Source: Vibrio xiamenensis
Lineage (GTDB): Bacteria; Pseudomonadota; Gammaproteobacteria; Enterobacterales; Vibrionaceae
Assembly (NCBI RefSeq): GCF_900100015.1
Contig: NZ_FNDD01000009.1
Span: 62,001-126,000, forward strand
Direction: 5' to 3'
Length of the DNA stretch: 64,000 nucleotides
Position numbers and translations under genes: made by a program. Positions 45,484 to 55,074 of the stretch are shown here, one piece after another (the stretch's first letter is position 1; every line of letters starts with the position of its first letter). Under the pieces are notes generated by a model. It had not been told where the DNA came from, did no database searches, and saw only the letters and a program-made list of their open reading frames with translations.

Positions 45484-46332
45484 TTATCGGTCAGCGATCC
45501 AGTGACCAGCAATTAACTCTTGTTTGAGATGTTTGGCATAGCGGCGTAAAACTCGAGCATTATCGGCATGCTCAGGGTCACCACACTGCTCACCTTGGTA
45601 GTACAAACCAGGATGGGAATACACAGGAAGGATATTGTGGTTGTAGCTCATTACCGTTCCGGCATCGCCGCATAACGCCGCTCGCGCGTAGGGTTTACTC
45701 TGCTTTTGGTCCCACAATGGCACGATTTGCTCAAAGCCAAACGCGGCTTGTTCGTCGATGGTCTGTTGATCATGATCAGCGCCAGCTAAATGGCCCATTT
45801 CATGTTCAAACGTCAACGGCATAGCATCGTAAGACATCGCAATGAATCGACCTTCGGGTGACATCTCGGACGTGCCTCGCCACTGATCGTCAAAAATCGT
45901 GTTATCAGGGCCAAGCAATATGGCGTAAAACTCATTCATCGTTTGACGAATTCGCCCAATCACTTGTGTCCCAACCGCTTTTTGCAGCGCAAAATGCACC
46001 GAGCCAAAATCAAACAGATATTGCTCGCTGAAATCGACATACTGAATGCTCTTGATTTGTCTTTGCAGAGGGATGCAGGAATTTTTCAGCACCGTGTTGG
46101 CAGATTGAATGATTTTTTCGATTCGCTGTTTGACCTGCTCTTTGGTCATGACTTGCAGCACATCATTGGTGACAAAGAAATGGATATAAGTAGGCACGAC
46201 TTCTTCGATTTGACACTCAGTGAGCACCAAACCTTGCTGGCTTTTGTGCTGCTGCCACACCGCATTGCCTATATAGGCGCTGACACCTGCTACCAGCAAA
46301 ACCCCAGCGACCCACCACTTACTTAAATTCAT
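45484..46332 (-). CDS. exported metzincin-like zinc metalloprotease
   Basis: A 282-residue protein with one N-terminal membrane segment (residues 6-24). The zinc site is HEMGHLAGADH: His177, Glu178, His181 and His187, the extended metzincin form HExxHxxGxxH. A Met-turn candidate, AGTVMSYNH, follows with Met228. The metalloprotease domain would act in the periplasm. Cysteines at 40, 86, 221 and in EQCGDPEH could pair. The substrate is unknown. I cannot place it in a named subfamily. Confidence 0.8.
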   Translation of the reverse strand: MNLSKWWVAGVLLVAGVSAYIGNAVWQQHKSQQGLVLTECQIEEVVPTYIHFFVTNDVLQVMTKEQVKQRIEKIIQSANTVLKNSCIPLQRQIKSIQYVDFSEQYLFDFGSVHFALQKAVGTQVIGRIRQTMNEFYAILLGPDNTIFDDQWRGTSEMSPEGRFIAMSYDAMPLTFEHEMGHLAGADHDQQTIDEQAAFGFEQIVPLWDQKQSKPYARAALCGDAGTVMSYNHNILPVYSHPGLYYQGEQCGDPEHADNARVLRRYAKHLKQELIAGHWIADR

Positions 46333-46480
46333 ATCGACACACAGCTAATAAAGACGCGTCCATTTTTACCACATCGACGCAAATTATAAAACTGTCAGAT
46401 AATAAAAGCCTGTTATACAACTTTAACAAATATTAACGTAATCAAACTGTTGCCTAAACGTTAGACACATATTGTAAGCG

Positions 46481-47155
46481 CTACGCAAACAATATTTGCT
46501 GCAATTGATGCAGTGAATTCACCGTATAGTGCGGCTCAATTCCCTCAACCTTTGGCTGCTCAGTCACATTCAGCCAACAGGTCTCAACGCCAAAGTTAAG
46601 TCCGCCCAAAATATCCGAATGAGGATTATCACCAACCATTAAAACTCGATGTTTCGGTGGCTTGCCCATCTTCTCATAGGCATGAGCGAAAATCTGGCTA
46701 TCTGGCTTGGCGACTCCAACTTGCTCGGAGATCGTCACCAGCTCAAAATGCTCGGCGAACCCCGTGCGCTCCAAACGGACTTGTTGCAGTTCAGTAAAAC
46801 CGTTGGTGATGATTCCTAGGCGTACTTTCCCCGTTAAAGCGCTGACTAACTCTTTCGCCCCAGCAAGCGGCGCACAAATTTCCGCCATCGCGGCCAGAAA
46901 CACTTGGTTGAGCTCTTGGGTTGTGGTGCCTAGCTTTTCAGCCCAAGCTTGAAAGCGAATTTGCTTTAGCTGTTCCGCGTTGATGGTACCATTTTGATAA
47001 TCAACCCACAGTGGCTTGTTAACCGATTGATAGTGTTCAAAATCTTGCTCGGAAAAATCAACACCTTTGCGCGCAAACATCAACTGCATGCCTTTGAAAG
47101 CATCAAAATGGAAAAGTGTTTCGTCGGCATCAAACAGTATCCAGTCGTATTTCAT
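46481..47155 (-). CDS. yjjG: HAD-family pyrimidine 5'-nucleotidase YjjG
   Basis: A 224-residue HAD phosphatase. Motif I is WILFDADETLFHFD, motif II IITNGFTELQ, Lys in VGVAKPDSQIF and motif IV MVGDNPHSDILGG. It follows E. coli YjjG, which removes phosphate from dUMP, dTMP and damaged pyrimidine nucleotides. ATG 47155 gives a proper distance from AAGGAG; an ATG one codon upstream is also possible. Confidence 0.9.
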   Translation of the reverse strand: MKYDWILFDADETLFHFDAFKGMQLMFARKGVDFSEQDFEHYQSVNKPLWVDYQNGTINAEQLKQIRFQAWAEKLGTTTQELNQVFLAAMAEICAPLAGAKELVSALTGKVRLGIITNGFTELQQVRLERTGFAEHFELVTISEQVGVAKPDSQIFAHAYEKMGKPPKHRVLMVGDNPHSDILGGLNFGVETCWLNVTEQPKVEGIEPHYTVNSLHQLQQILFA

Positions 47156-47262
47156 CATCCACTCCTTAAATCAACTGGCGGCATTGTATATTGTCTCCGT
47201 AACGATGATAATCGTGCAAAATGGAAATACATTGTGTCCAATTGGTTTACAAGGAAATGCCA

Positions 47263-48177
47263 GTGCATAGTTTTTCATCGTTACCGATTTTCGTCAGTGT
47301 GGTCGAATGTGGCAGTTTTTCTGCTGCCGCGAAGCAACTAAAAATCACCAAATCGGCTGTCAGTAAACGCATTAATCAGTTGGAAGATGAGCTTGGAACC
47401 CGCTTAATTAATCGCACCACGCGCACACTGAGTTTAACCGAAGCGGGAAAACGCTATTTCGACTACGCCTGTCAAGCGGTGCATTTAGCCCAGCAAGGCA
47501 TCGATTCCGTCACCGAGTTACAAGGCTCGCCACAAGGCTTATTGCGTATCACCGCGCCGATGTCGTTTGGCGTGGCTTACGTTGCGCCACTAATCAGCGA
47601 GTTTATCGAACATCATCCAAACGTTGAAGTTGAGTTGGTACTCGAAGATAAAGTGGTTGATTTGGTTCAAGACGGGTATGACCTCGCGATTCGCATCGGC
47701 GAGCTTGAAAGCTCCAACCTGATTGCCAAACGTCTTTCACCCTGCAAAAGCGTAGTGTGTGCATCTCCTGATTACCTCGCCACCCATGGCGAACCGCAAA
47801 AGCCCAGCGACTTAGTCAATCATAACTGCCTGCGCTACACCTACTTTCGCGGCGGGCAAGAGTGGCGATTTTTTGAAGGCAATCAGCAAGTCAGAGTGGT
47901 ACCCAAAGGTAACTTTTCAGTCAATAACAGTGAAGCGATTCGCCGCGCTCTGCTTGATGGCTTGGGCATCGCGCAAATGCCTACCTTCATCGTCGCACGC
48001 GATATTGCTAGTGGTCGGCTCAAACCTCTACTGCCCCTTTATTCGCTGCCGCTACACGCCATTTATGCGGTATTTCCAGAGCGCAAACACATGCCGTTAA
48101 AAGTGCGCAGTTTCATCGATTTTATAGAGCATAAACTTGGCTCAGAAACACCAAGTTGGGACCGGCTTTATCAATAA
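47263..48177 (+). CDS. LysR-type transcriptional regulator
   Basis: A regulator of about 304 residues. The helix-turn-helix is GSFSAAAKQLKITKSAVSKRINQLEDELGTRLINRTTRTLSLTEAG-like (residues about 17-60); the ligand domain has VELVLEDKVVDLVQDGYDLAIRIGEL, typical for the family. The GTG at 47263 was chosen because AAGGA lies seven bases upstream; an ATG two codons earlier is too close to that site, and a still earlier ATG would extend the helix-turn-helix unusually. It lies 132 bases before elbB, which it may or may not control. Confidence 0.88.
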   Translation: MHSFSSLPIFVSVVECGSFSAAAKQLKITKSAVSKRINQLEDELGTRLINRTTRTLSLTEAGKRYFDYACQAVHLAQQGIDSVTELQGSPQGLLRITAPMSFGVAYVAPLISEFIEHHPNVEVELVLEDKVVDLVQDGYDLAIRIGELESSNLIAKRLSPCKSVVCASPDYLATHGEPQKPSDLVNHNCLRYTYFRGGQEWRFFEGNQQVRVVPKGNFSVNNSEAIRRALLDGLGIAQMPTFIVARDIASGRLKPLLPLYSLPLHAIYAVFPERKHMPLKVRSFIDFIEHKLGSETPSWDRLYQ

Positions 48178-48308
48178 TCGTCATCGTTAACTCGGTAAAG
48201 CATTAGATTTGCATTTATGCGCGTGGCGTCTGCCCCATAAGACGCAAACATCGCTATCTTTACCCTATTGAGAGTACGCCTTTCATCATGAAGAATTAGG
48301 AGCACGAA

Positions 48309-48956
48309 ATGAAAAAAGTAGCAGTTATTTTAAGCGGTTGCGGCGTCTTTGACGGCAGTGAAATTCATGAAGCCGTGATCACTTTACACGCAATCGAGAA
48401 AAACGGCGCGACTTGGCACTGTTTTGCGCCCAACATTGAGCAACTCCACGTCATCAATCACGCCAGCGGCGAAGTCAGCGAGGAAACCCGCAACGTGCTG
48501 GTTGAATCCGCGCGCATAGCAAGAGGCGAGGTGCAAGATGTTGCGCTCCTTAACGCCAATGACTTTGATGCGCTGATTGTGCCTGGGGGATTTGGCGCGG
48601 CGAAGAACCTTACCGATTTCGCAATTAATGGCGCTGAATGTAGCATCAATGCGCACGTCGCTTCAGCGTGTAAAGCCTTTGCTCAAGCGCAAAAACCTGC
48701 CGCTTATCTGTGTATCGCGCCGGTGCTAATGCCGATGGTTTACCCACAGGGTGTCAAAGGCACAATAGGCAATGATGCAGACACCGCGGCTGCATTTAAT
48801 GCCCTTGGCGGAGAACATATTGACTGCGCAGTGAATGACTATGTGTTTGATCAGCAAAACTGCGTCCTTTCGACCCCTGCTTATATGTTGGCAAATTCCA
48901 TTTCCGAGGCTGCTAGCGGTATTGAACCACTGGTTGAAAAACTGCTGACACTGTAA
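48309..48956 (+). CDS. elbB: ElbB, DJ-1/PfpI-type glyoxalase-like protein
   Basis: A 215-residue class I glutamine amidotransferase-like protein. It matches ElbB: VILSGCGVFDGSEIHEAV at the start, FDALIVPGGFGAAKNL in the middle and YLCIAPVLMP with its nucleophile Cys. E. coli ElbB has glyoxalase activity and is linked to isoprenoid synthesis. GGAG precedes the ATG. Confidence 0.94.
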   Translation: MKKVAVILSGCGVFDGSEIHEAVITLHAIEKNGATWHCFAPNIEQLHVINHASGEVSEETRNVLVESARIARGEVQDVALLNANDFDALIVPGGFGAAKNLTDFAINGAECSINAHVASACKAFAQAQKPAAYLCIAPVLMPMVYPQGVKGTIGNDADTAAAFNALGGEHIDCAVNDYVFDQQNCVLSTPAYMLANSISEAASGIEPLVEKLLTL

Positions 48957-48987
48957 ATTTACCTCGAAAGAGGTACCCACTCGTCTT

Positions 48988-49025
48988 GCGCCCAAAAACT
49001 CACGTATTCAATACGTTATGGGCGC
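48988..49025. repeat. nested inverted repeat after elbB
   Basis: GCGCCCA pairs with TGGGCGC, and inside it ACGTAT pairs with ATACGT around a three-base loop. No T run. It may be a weak terminator or a processing signal. Confidence 0.5.
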
Positions 49026-49099
49026 TCTTCCATCCCGATTGTGAATTTGTCTTTTTCCGTTAACAAATCTGTGAAGTCAAACTCACCCAAAAGTACCAG

Positions 49100-49128
49100 C
49101 CTTAAAAATAATAACTATATTTTTAAGG
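49100..49128. repeat. 11-base inverted repeat in the MCP leader
   Basis: CCTTAAAAATA and TATTTTTAAGG, separated by seven bases, 31 bases upstream of the receptor start. Could be an operator or a leader hairpin. Confidence 0.65.
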
Positions 49129-49158
49129 ACTTTGTGGACGTTATTTTGGGGAGAGATG

Positions 49159-51528
49159 ATGAAAATAAAATCCAAGCTGCTTGGCAGCTATATGATACTT
49201 GGCGTCAGCTTTACGCTGGTAAGTTGTATTGTGTTGAGTTGGCTGATTAACCGCGCCTCAACGCAAGAGCTCAGCGTAATTGTCAAAGATCGGCTGATTG
49301 CGGCGCGAAATCAAACCACGGATCGGGTCGAGAGCTACTTTAAAACTGTGCAACATCAAGTAGAAACGCTGTCAGAAAGCACCATGGTGATCAATGCCGT
49401 CAAAGGGTTTAGCGAGCGATTTTTTTCTTACCCAAACAGCGCCGACATACATGTATTAAAAGATCTCTACCAAAAAACTTTCACTGAAAAATATCAACAG
49501 CTTAACCCAGGAAAAACGGAAGATTTTAGCTCGTTATATAACGCATTGCCTGACCTGACTCGCGCCCTACAAAACGATTTCATTGCGCTAAATCAGTACC
49601 CGCTTGGCGAGAAAAACTCGCTCGATACAAGCCAGCATTCCACTCCGTACAGTGACTTTCACGCCGAGTTTCATCCGATTTTTAATCACTATTTGCAAAG
49701 CTTTGGCTTCTATGACATTTTTCTCGTCGACGCACAGTCAGGCTACGTGACCTACTCAGTGTATAAAGAGCTTGATTTTGCCACTTCACTCAAAGACGGC
49801 CCCTACGCCCAAAGCGGTTTAGCCGATGCTTATCGCGGCGCGATGCAACTCGACTCATCCCAGCCGTTTTTCATTACCGACTTTGCGCCCTACCTTCCTT
49901 CTTATGATGCGCAAGCCGCCTTTATCAGCGCGCCAATTCATGACCACGGCAAATTGGTCGGCGTACTGATCATGCAATTACCACTGGATATCATTGATAA
50001 CATCATGACCCACGATCAGAACTGGGTAAAAGCTGGATTGGGCCAATCGGGGGAAACTTACCTTGTGGGCGGCGATAAACTGATGCGCTCCAATTCACGC
50101 TTTGTGATTGAAGACCTTGATGGTTATGTGCAAGCGGTGAGCCAGCTTGAACAAGATAAAGCCAAGCTTGATATTATCAAAGCCAAACAGACCTCAATTG
50201 GCCTACAACATGTCAATTCGCCTTCAGTGACCGAAGCACTCAGCGGTAAAAGTGGTTACCATTTAATTGATGATTATCGCGGCGTACCTGTGCTGTCTGC
50301 CTACCAGCCACTGAACATCAAAGGGCTCAACTGGGTAATACTCAGTGAAATCGATGAAGCAGAAGGGTTTAAACTGCTAGACAGCGTGCAAAGCTATACC
50401 ATTAAAGCAATTGTCTCGCTTGGTATTGCCGCGCTGATCATCGGTGCGTTAGTGGCTTGGCTGATGACACGCTCAATCATCACACCGCTCAATCGCATGA
50501 TTGACATCTTTAAACAACTCTCTTCTGGACAAGGGGATTTGCGTTTTCGCCTCGATGAAAAAGGCAATTCTGAACTTGCGGTACTCGCGACTCAGTTCAA
50601 TGTTTTTATCGGCCATTTAGATTCAACGTTTTCCAGTTTGATTGCCTCAATTGTGCGTATGAAACCGATGTCAAAAGATGTCGAAGAAGTGAACTATCAA
50701 CTGACATCTTCCGCCGACAAAATTAGCCATGAAACCGCAGTACTCAAAGAGAAACTCGATGAAACCATGAACTCAAGCTTGGTGGTATCGGATGAACTGA
50801 GTGGCATTGAGCAAGCGTCCAAACAAACGATAGAAGTGGTCAACAGTGGGTTAGAGTCGGTGGAGCTGACCGTCAAGCAGATGGCGGCGCTTGAGCAAGA
50901 CATTCAACGTATTTCTGATGCAGTATTGTCGCTTAAAGGGGATGCCGACAAAATCAGCAGCGTAATTAACGTGATTAACGATATCGCTGAACAAACGAAC
51001 CTGCTGGCGCTAAATGCGGCAATTGAAGCGGCGCGTGCGGGGGAAATGGGACGTGGCTTTGCTGTCGTTGCCGATGAAGTACGCGCACTTGCGACTAAAA
51101 CTCGCGCATCGACGTCCAGTGTTAACGAGCTGATTACCACCATCAGCACCAGTACTAACTCAGTTGTGGGTATCATGGAGACCAGTTTAACCACCGCGGC
51201 AAGCAGTTTTGAGCAAGTTGATAAAGCGCAGCAAAGCTGGAAGCAGATTGAGCTGTCAATCGCCAATATTAGCAATCATGTTGACCGCATCAGCCATGCC
51301 ATTGTCGGCCAGCAACAACAAATTAATGGTTTATCCATCAACTTTAATGCCATGGATGATAACTTCTCCAAAACTACTCATACCATCGAATTGAGCCAAT
51401 CAATTGGCGAAGACATCACCAAAATGGGCGTGAAATTGCGCTCGCTAACCAATATCTTTCAAGTCACCGAAAGCAAGCATTCTGAAGCACGCCGCAGCCA
51501 ATTCCGCGGTGAAGATGACAAAGCTTAG
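49159..51528 (+). CDS. methyl-accepting chemotaxis protein with dCache-like sensor
   Basis: A 789-residue chemoreceptor. A membrane helix near residues 8-28 is followed by a large periplasmic domain (about 30-410) resembling dCache, with [19 protein letters not shown] and [24 protein letters not shown] second helix (about 420-445), a HAMP domain ([15 protein letters not shown]) and the signalling tip [33 protein letters not shown] follow. The ligand is unknown. ATG 49159 places GGGGAG at a normal distance. A good terminator follows. Confidence 0.93.
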   Translation: MKIKSKLLGSYMILGVSFTLVSCIVLSWLINRASTQELSVIVKDRLIAARNQTTDRVESYFKTVQHQVETLSESTMVINAVKGFSERFFSYPNSADIHVLKDLYQKTFTEKYQQLNPGKTEDFSSLYNALPDLTRALQNDFIALNQYPLGEKNSLDTSQHSTPYSDFHAEFHPIFNHYLQSFGFYDIFLVDAQSGYVTYSVYKELDFATSLKDGPYAQSGLADAYRGAMQLDSSQPFFITDFAPYLPSYDAQAAFISAPIHDHGKLVGVLIMQLPLDIIDNIMTHDQNWVKAGLGQSGETYLVGGDKLMRSNSRFVIEDLDGYVQAVSQLEQDKAKLDIIKAKQTSIGLQHVNSPSVTEALSGKSGYHLIDDYRGVPVLSAYQPLNIKGLNWVILSEIDEAEGFKLLDSVQSYTIKAIVSLGIAALIIGALVAWLMTRSIITPLNRMIDIFKQLSSGQGDLRFRLDEKGNSELAVLATQFNVFIGHLDSTFSSLIASIVRMKPMSKDVEEVNYQLTSSADKISHETAVLKEKLDETMNSSLVVSDELSGIEQASKQTIEVVNSGLESVELTVKQMAALEQDIQRISDAVLSLKGDADKISSVINVINDIAEQTNLLALNAAIEAARAGEMGRGFAVVADEVRALATKTRASTSSVNELITTISTSTNSVVGIMETSLTTAASSFEQVDKAQQSWKQIELSIANISNHVDRISHAIVGQQQQINGLSINFNAMDDNFSKTTHTIELSQSIGEDITKMGVKLRSLTNIFQVTESKHSEARRSQFRGEDDKA

Positions 51529-51542
51529 CCTTCCAAACATAC

Positions 51543-51569
51543 AAAAAGCCTCGCTAAGCGAGGCTTTTT
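51543..51569. terminator. bidirectional terminator between MCP and secF genes
   Basis: AAAAAGCCTCGCT and AGCGAGGCTTTTT form a near-perfect stem with T runs on both strands. Confidence 0.9.
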
Positions 51570-51690
51570 CGTCTTTAACACTTAATAAATTTACAATGTA
51601 AATGCCTGTTCAGATCTGGCGTCAAAGGGCATATTTGCACTCCCCTTCCCCCCAAGCCAGCACTTTATTAAGCCATCATTGAAAATCCCA

Positions 51691-52593
51691 TTATGGCGTG
51701 GCATCTAATTCGACCGGCAAGTAATGCTTAGGCTCGAGTTTAAGCCATTCCGGTAATACAGTTCCGATCGAAATGGATGACCAAGTTCCCGTCAGCACCC
51801 CAATAAACATCGCGGTTGCAAACCCTTCTAGTGCCGCACCGCCCATAATCCATAACGCGGAAATGGTGATAAGCGTTGTACCCGATGTCACCATAGTGCG
51901 CGAAAATGTCGCGATGATAGCTTGGTCGTTAATCTCAGCAGTAGGCAATTTTTGTTTGGCGACTAAAAGCTCACGAATACGGTCTGAAACAATGATTGAG
52001 TCATTGAGCGAATAGCCCAATATAGCCAAGATCGCCGCAAATACCGTCAAGTTAAACTCCATTTGCGTCATAGCGAAAAAGCCCAGTACCAGAACAACGT
52101 CATGCATTAGCGCTAACAAAGACCCGGTCGCCAATCGCCATTCAAAGCGAAAACACAGATAACCAAGAATACACAGCACCGAAATCAACAGCGCCATGCC
52201 ACCATCATCGACTAAATCTTGCCCAACCTGAGCGCCCACCATACTGTTGCTCACAATGTTCACTTGATGAGAGATTGGCGCAAGAACATCGGTAATATTC
52301 GGCATCGTTTGACCAGCTTGCGCATTTGAGTAACGAATCACCCAACGCCCTTGCTGGTCAGAATGCGTAACACTGGTAAATTCACCCAGTTGCGGTTTGA
52401 GGACCTCAAGTAGTTGGTCGCTGGTAAGTTGTGGGTCAACGGTGACTTCCGTCACCATGCCGCCGGTGAAATCCAGCCCCATATTCAAACCACGACCTGC
52501 CAGCATCGCAACTGAAAGCACCATCAAGCCAAGCGATATAAACCCTGTCACGTAACGAATACGGCGAATATGTTGTTTTAAAAACGTTACCAT
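51691..52593 (-). CDS. secF2: protein translocase subunit SecF (second copy)
   Basis: A 300-residue RND-type membrane protein that helps proton- or sodium-driven protein export. A first helix (GFISLGLMVLSVAMLA), then the LNMGLDFTGGMVTEVTV signature, a periplasmic domain to about residue 120, and five more helices with AILAILGYSLNDSIIVSDRIREL. It lies three bases after secD. The absence of yajC and the presence of vemP upstream identify this as the regulated copy rather than the housekeeping secDF. Confidence 0.93.
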   Translation of the reverse strand: MVTFLKQHIRRIRYVTGFISLGLMVLSVAMLAGRGLNMGLDFTGGMVTEVTVDPQLTSDQLLEVLKPQLGEFTSVTHSDQQGRWVIRYSNAQAGQTMPNITDVLAPISHQVNIVSNSMVGAQVGQDLVDDGGMALLISVLCILGYLCFRFEWRLATGSLLALMHDVVLVLGFFAMTQMEFNLTVFAAILAILGYSLNDSIIVSDRIRELLVAKQKLPTAEINDQAIIATFSRTMVTSGTTLITISALWIMGGAALEGFATAMFIGVLTGTWSSISIGTVLPEWLKLEPKHYLPVELDATP

Positions 52594-52596
52594 GAT

Positions 52597-54444
52597 TTAA
52601 ACCCTCACTTGGTGGCGGGAATCACGTCCCCAGATCACATTGATAATCGCACGTGACGCAAACACGCCACTGAACATACTGGTCAACAACCCAAGACCAA
52701 GGGTTAATGCAAAACCTTGAATCGGACCATTACCGATTGAAAACAGAATCACTGCCGTGATCATGGTGGTGATGTTGGCATCCAAAATGGTGCTAAACGC
52801 GCTGTCAAAACCGGCGTCTATTGCCTGAGCAAATGAACGCCCTTCGCCAAGCTTGTCTTTGATTCTTTCGAAAATCAGAACGTTGGTATCAACCGCCATA
52901 CCGACGGTGAGCACCAAACCGGCGATCCCTGGCAAGGTCAACACCGCACCCGGTAACAAACCAATTAAACCCAGTAGACACACTAAGTTAATCAGCAGCG
53001 CCACATTGGCAACCCAACCCAAACGACGATACCACAACGCCATAAAGGTCAAGGTTAAACCCAGACCAAGTGCAAGTGCGGCGAAGCCGTTATGAATATT
53101 TTCCGCCCCAAGAGAGGCGCCAATCGTGCGCTCTTCAACAATAGTGACAGGTGCGGTCAGAGAGCCAGCGCGCAGTAGTAGCGCGAGCTGCTGCGCTTCA
53201 TCAATCGACCCAGCTCCGGTAATTCGAAACTGACTGCCGAGCTGTGACTGAATGGTCGCGACACTGATTACTCGCTCACGACGCTCGGTTTCACCTTTCG
53301 CGTTAGTGGTGTATTCACGATACACCGTTGCCATCGGCTTACCGATGTTCTTACCAGAAAAGGCACTCATCAGCTTGCCACCGGCGTGATCAAGCGAAAT
53401 ATTGACCTCTGAAAAACCCATTTTATCGACGCCAGCACGCGCATTGACGATATGCTCACCGGTCAGCACCGGATGCTTATCAATCACCACATCCTTGCCA
53501 TCGTTATCTTTCAGCACCACATCGGAATAACTTTTGCCTTCGCTTGGCGATTTCGCTGGGTAGAAAGCCAGACTTGCCGTCGCACCGATAACATTTTTCG
53601 CTTCAGATGGATCTTGTACGCCCGGAAGTTCAATGCGAATACTGTGTTCACCTTGACGCTGAACCATGGCTTCGGTAATACCAAGTTCCTCAATGCGGTC
53701 ACGCATGATTTTTAAGTTTTGCTTGAGTGTTTGGCTTTGAAAATCGAGCTTTGATTGCTCGGTTGGCGCAACGCTGAGCTGACCGTCATGGTGCTGAATT
53801 TGCCAATTTGAATAATTTTTCTCCACAAAGTCACTGACTTTATTCAGTGCATCTGAGGCAGAGCTGGTCACGGCAAATTGGTCATTACCCTGCGCTTTAA
53901 TTGCCACATCACGAATTCGCTCGCTCCGCAGCATATCGCGCACTTCATCTATCAGTGCATTACGTTGCTCTTCAAAAGCTTTATTGACGTCAACGTTAAG
54001 TAGAAACTGCACCCCGCCGCGAAGGTCGAGGCCAAGTTTTATCGGGTTAAAGCCAAGTTTGCCGAGCCAATCAGGCGCAACCGATACGTAAGAAAAGCTA
54101 ATAGCATCGCCATCTTTAATCAACGGATTAAGTAACTGGCGAGCTTGAGTTTGCTGGTCTTCATCAGCAAATACCAAGGTGGTTTTCCCCGCGCTTTGAG
54201 TGATGCGCTGGGCTTTTATCTGATGTTGCGTTAGCAACTGATTGAGGCTGGCAACCGAGTTAAGTTGCGACACACTGCCTTGCTTCGCTTGGCTTATCTG
54301 AATCGAAGGCTGTTCGCCATACCAAGTCGGAATAGCACTAAGTGCAAGTAGCAGCACCGTGACAATGAGCACCACATATTTCCATGAGGCGTAGTGATTC
54401 ATAAGACGCTTAGCAGGCGCCTTACGGGTGTTTTTTTTCTTCAT
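52597..54444 (-). CDS. secD2: protein translocase subunit SecD (second copy)
   Basis: A 615-residue RND-type protein. Signature blocks are LGLDLRGGVQFLLNVDV near residue 140, the long periplasmic P1 domain with RIEELGITEAMVQRQGEHSIRIELPGVQDP-type text, and the membrane part with GMAVDTNVLIFERIKDKLGEG. A ribosome binding site (GAGGG) precedes the ATG. In V. alginolyticus secDF2 is induced when VemP stalls during poor protein export, at low sodium. The layout here is the same. Confidence 0.93.
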   Translation of the reverse strand: MKKKNTRKAPAKRLMNHYASWKYVVLIVTVLLLALSAIPTWYGEQPSIQISQAKQGSVSQLNSVASLNQLLTQHQIKAQRITQSAGKTTLVFADEDQQTQARQLLNPLIKDGDAISFSYVSVAPDWLGKLGFNPIKLGLDLRGGVQFLLNVDVNKAFEEQRNALIDEVRDMLRSERIRDVAIKAQGNDQFAVTSSASDALNKVSDFVEKNYSNWQIQHHDGQLSVAPTEQSKLDFQSQTLKQNLKIMRDRIEELGITEAMVQRQGEHSIRIELPGVQDPSEAKNVIGATASLAFYPAKSPSEGKSYSDVVLKDNDGKDVVIDKHPVLTGEHIVNARAGVDKMGFSEVNISLDHAGGKLMSAFSGKNIGKPMATVYREYTTNAKGETERRERVISVATIQSQLGSQFRITGAGSIDEAQQLALLLRAGSLTAPVTIVEERTIGASLGAENIHNGFAALALGLGLTLTFMALWYRRLGWVANVALLINLVCLLGLIGLLPGAVLTLPGIAGLVLTVGMAVDTNVLIFERIKDKLGEGRSFAQAIDAGFDSAFSTILDANITTMITAVILFSIGNGPIQGFALTLGLGLLTSMFSGVFASRAIINVIWGRDSRHQVRV

Positions 54445-54525
54445 AGTTCAAATCCCTCGACACAAAAAGCGCGAGTTAATCAGTGAAATTAGACAAATTA
54501 GGTCGCGAGACACGCTCGCCAAGAA

Positions 54526-54984
54526 TTATGAAGAAAAGGGAAATTGACTATTGAGGGCAACGTACAGCGCGTTGGTTTCCTTCCACCCAGCAAGACGATA
54601 TGGGTTGCCATTGCCATGAACATACCAAATGATCGGCGAAGCCAGCGTGCCAATAGACGTGTTGAAACCAGAAACTGGCGTCGCCAGTGCAGCATAACTT
54701 AACGGTTCGTCATCAGGCTGGAACTGAAAACGAGGCGCTCTGTCAAACCGATAGGCATGAAGAATTGCACTCGCACGACGAGACGTATTAGATGAGAAAG
54801 ATGTTGAGCCCGACGTGTTGACCGGCTTGGCCGCAAGCGTGTCCGCTTGGGTGGTAAACAGCGGCGCATTTTTGGTGATAAGTTGGCGGTTAGGTTCGCC
54901 TTCTGTGGGGCACGACAGAGCCTGCGATGGTAGCACCATAGCAAGCAGAGTAAACCACAGATATTGAATAAAACGCAGACCCAT
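54526..54984 (-). CDS. vemP: VemP-like export-monitoring arrest peptide
   Basis: A 152-residue secretory protein with an N-terminal signal peptide (residues 1-about 23, ending SQALS). Near the C-terminus it carries GWKETNALYVALN at residues 133-145, followed by Ser146 and Gln147. This is the arrest sequence of VemP, whose nascent chain stalls the ribosome until Sec export releases it, and whose stall turns on secDF2. V. alginolyticus has Met where Leu140 stands here. The gene ends 81 bases before secD2, as required. No good ribosome binding site was seen, and the preceding codon is a stop. Confidence 0.9.
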   Translation of the reverse strand: MGLRFIQYLWFTLLAMVLPSQALSCPTEGEPNRQLITKNAPLFTTQADTLAAKPVNTSGSTSFSSNTSRRASAILHAYRFDRAPRFQFQPDDEPLSYAALATPVSGFNTSIGTLASPIIWYVHGNGNPYRLAGWKETNALYVALNSQFPFSS

Positions 54985-55074
54985 TCACACAACAAAATAA
55001 ACTAAATCAAAACCCATACTAATTTGCATAACAGCGTGCGACAACTAAAAAGATCTAAAACTCGCTGCGCACTG

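Noticed and set aside
48384..48656. Minus-strand frames opposite elbB.
   Set aside because: They are mirror frames of a well-recognised gene with no independent support.
51691..54444. secD/secF as the housekeeping copy.
   Set aside because: No yajC or tgt lies upstream, and a VemP-like gene does.
54498..54695. A second minus-strand frame over the vemP end.
   Set aside because: It is a shifted frame of vemP; the vemP frame carries the arrest motif and a signal peptide.
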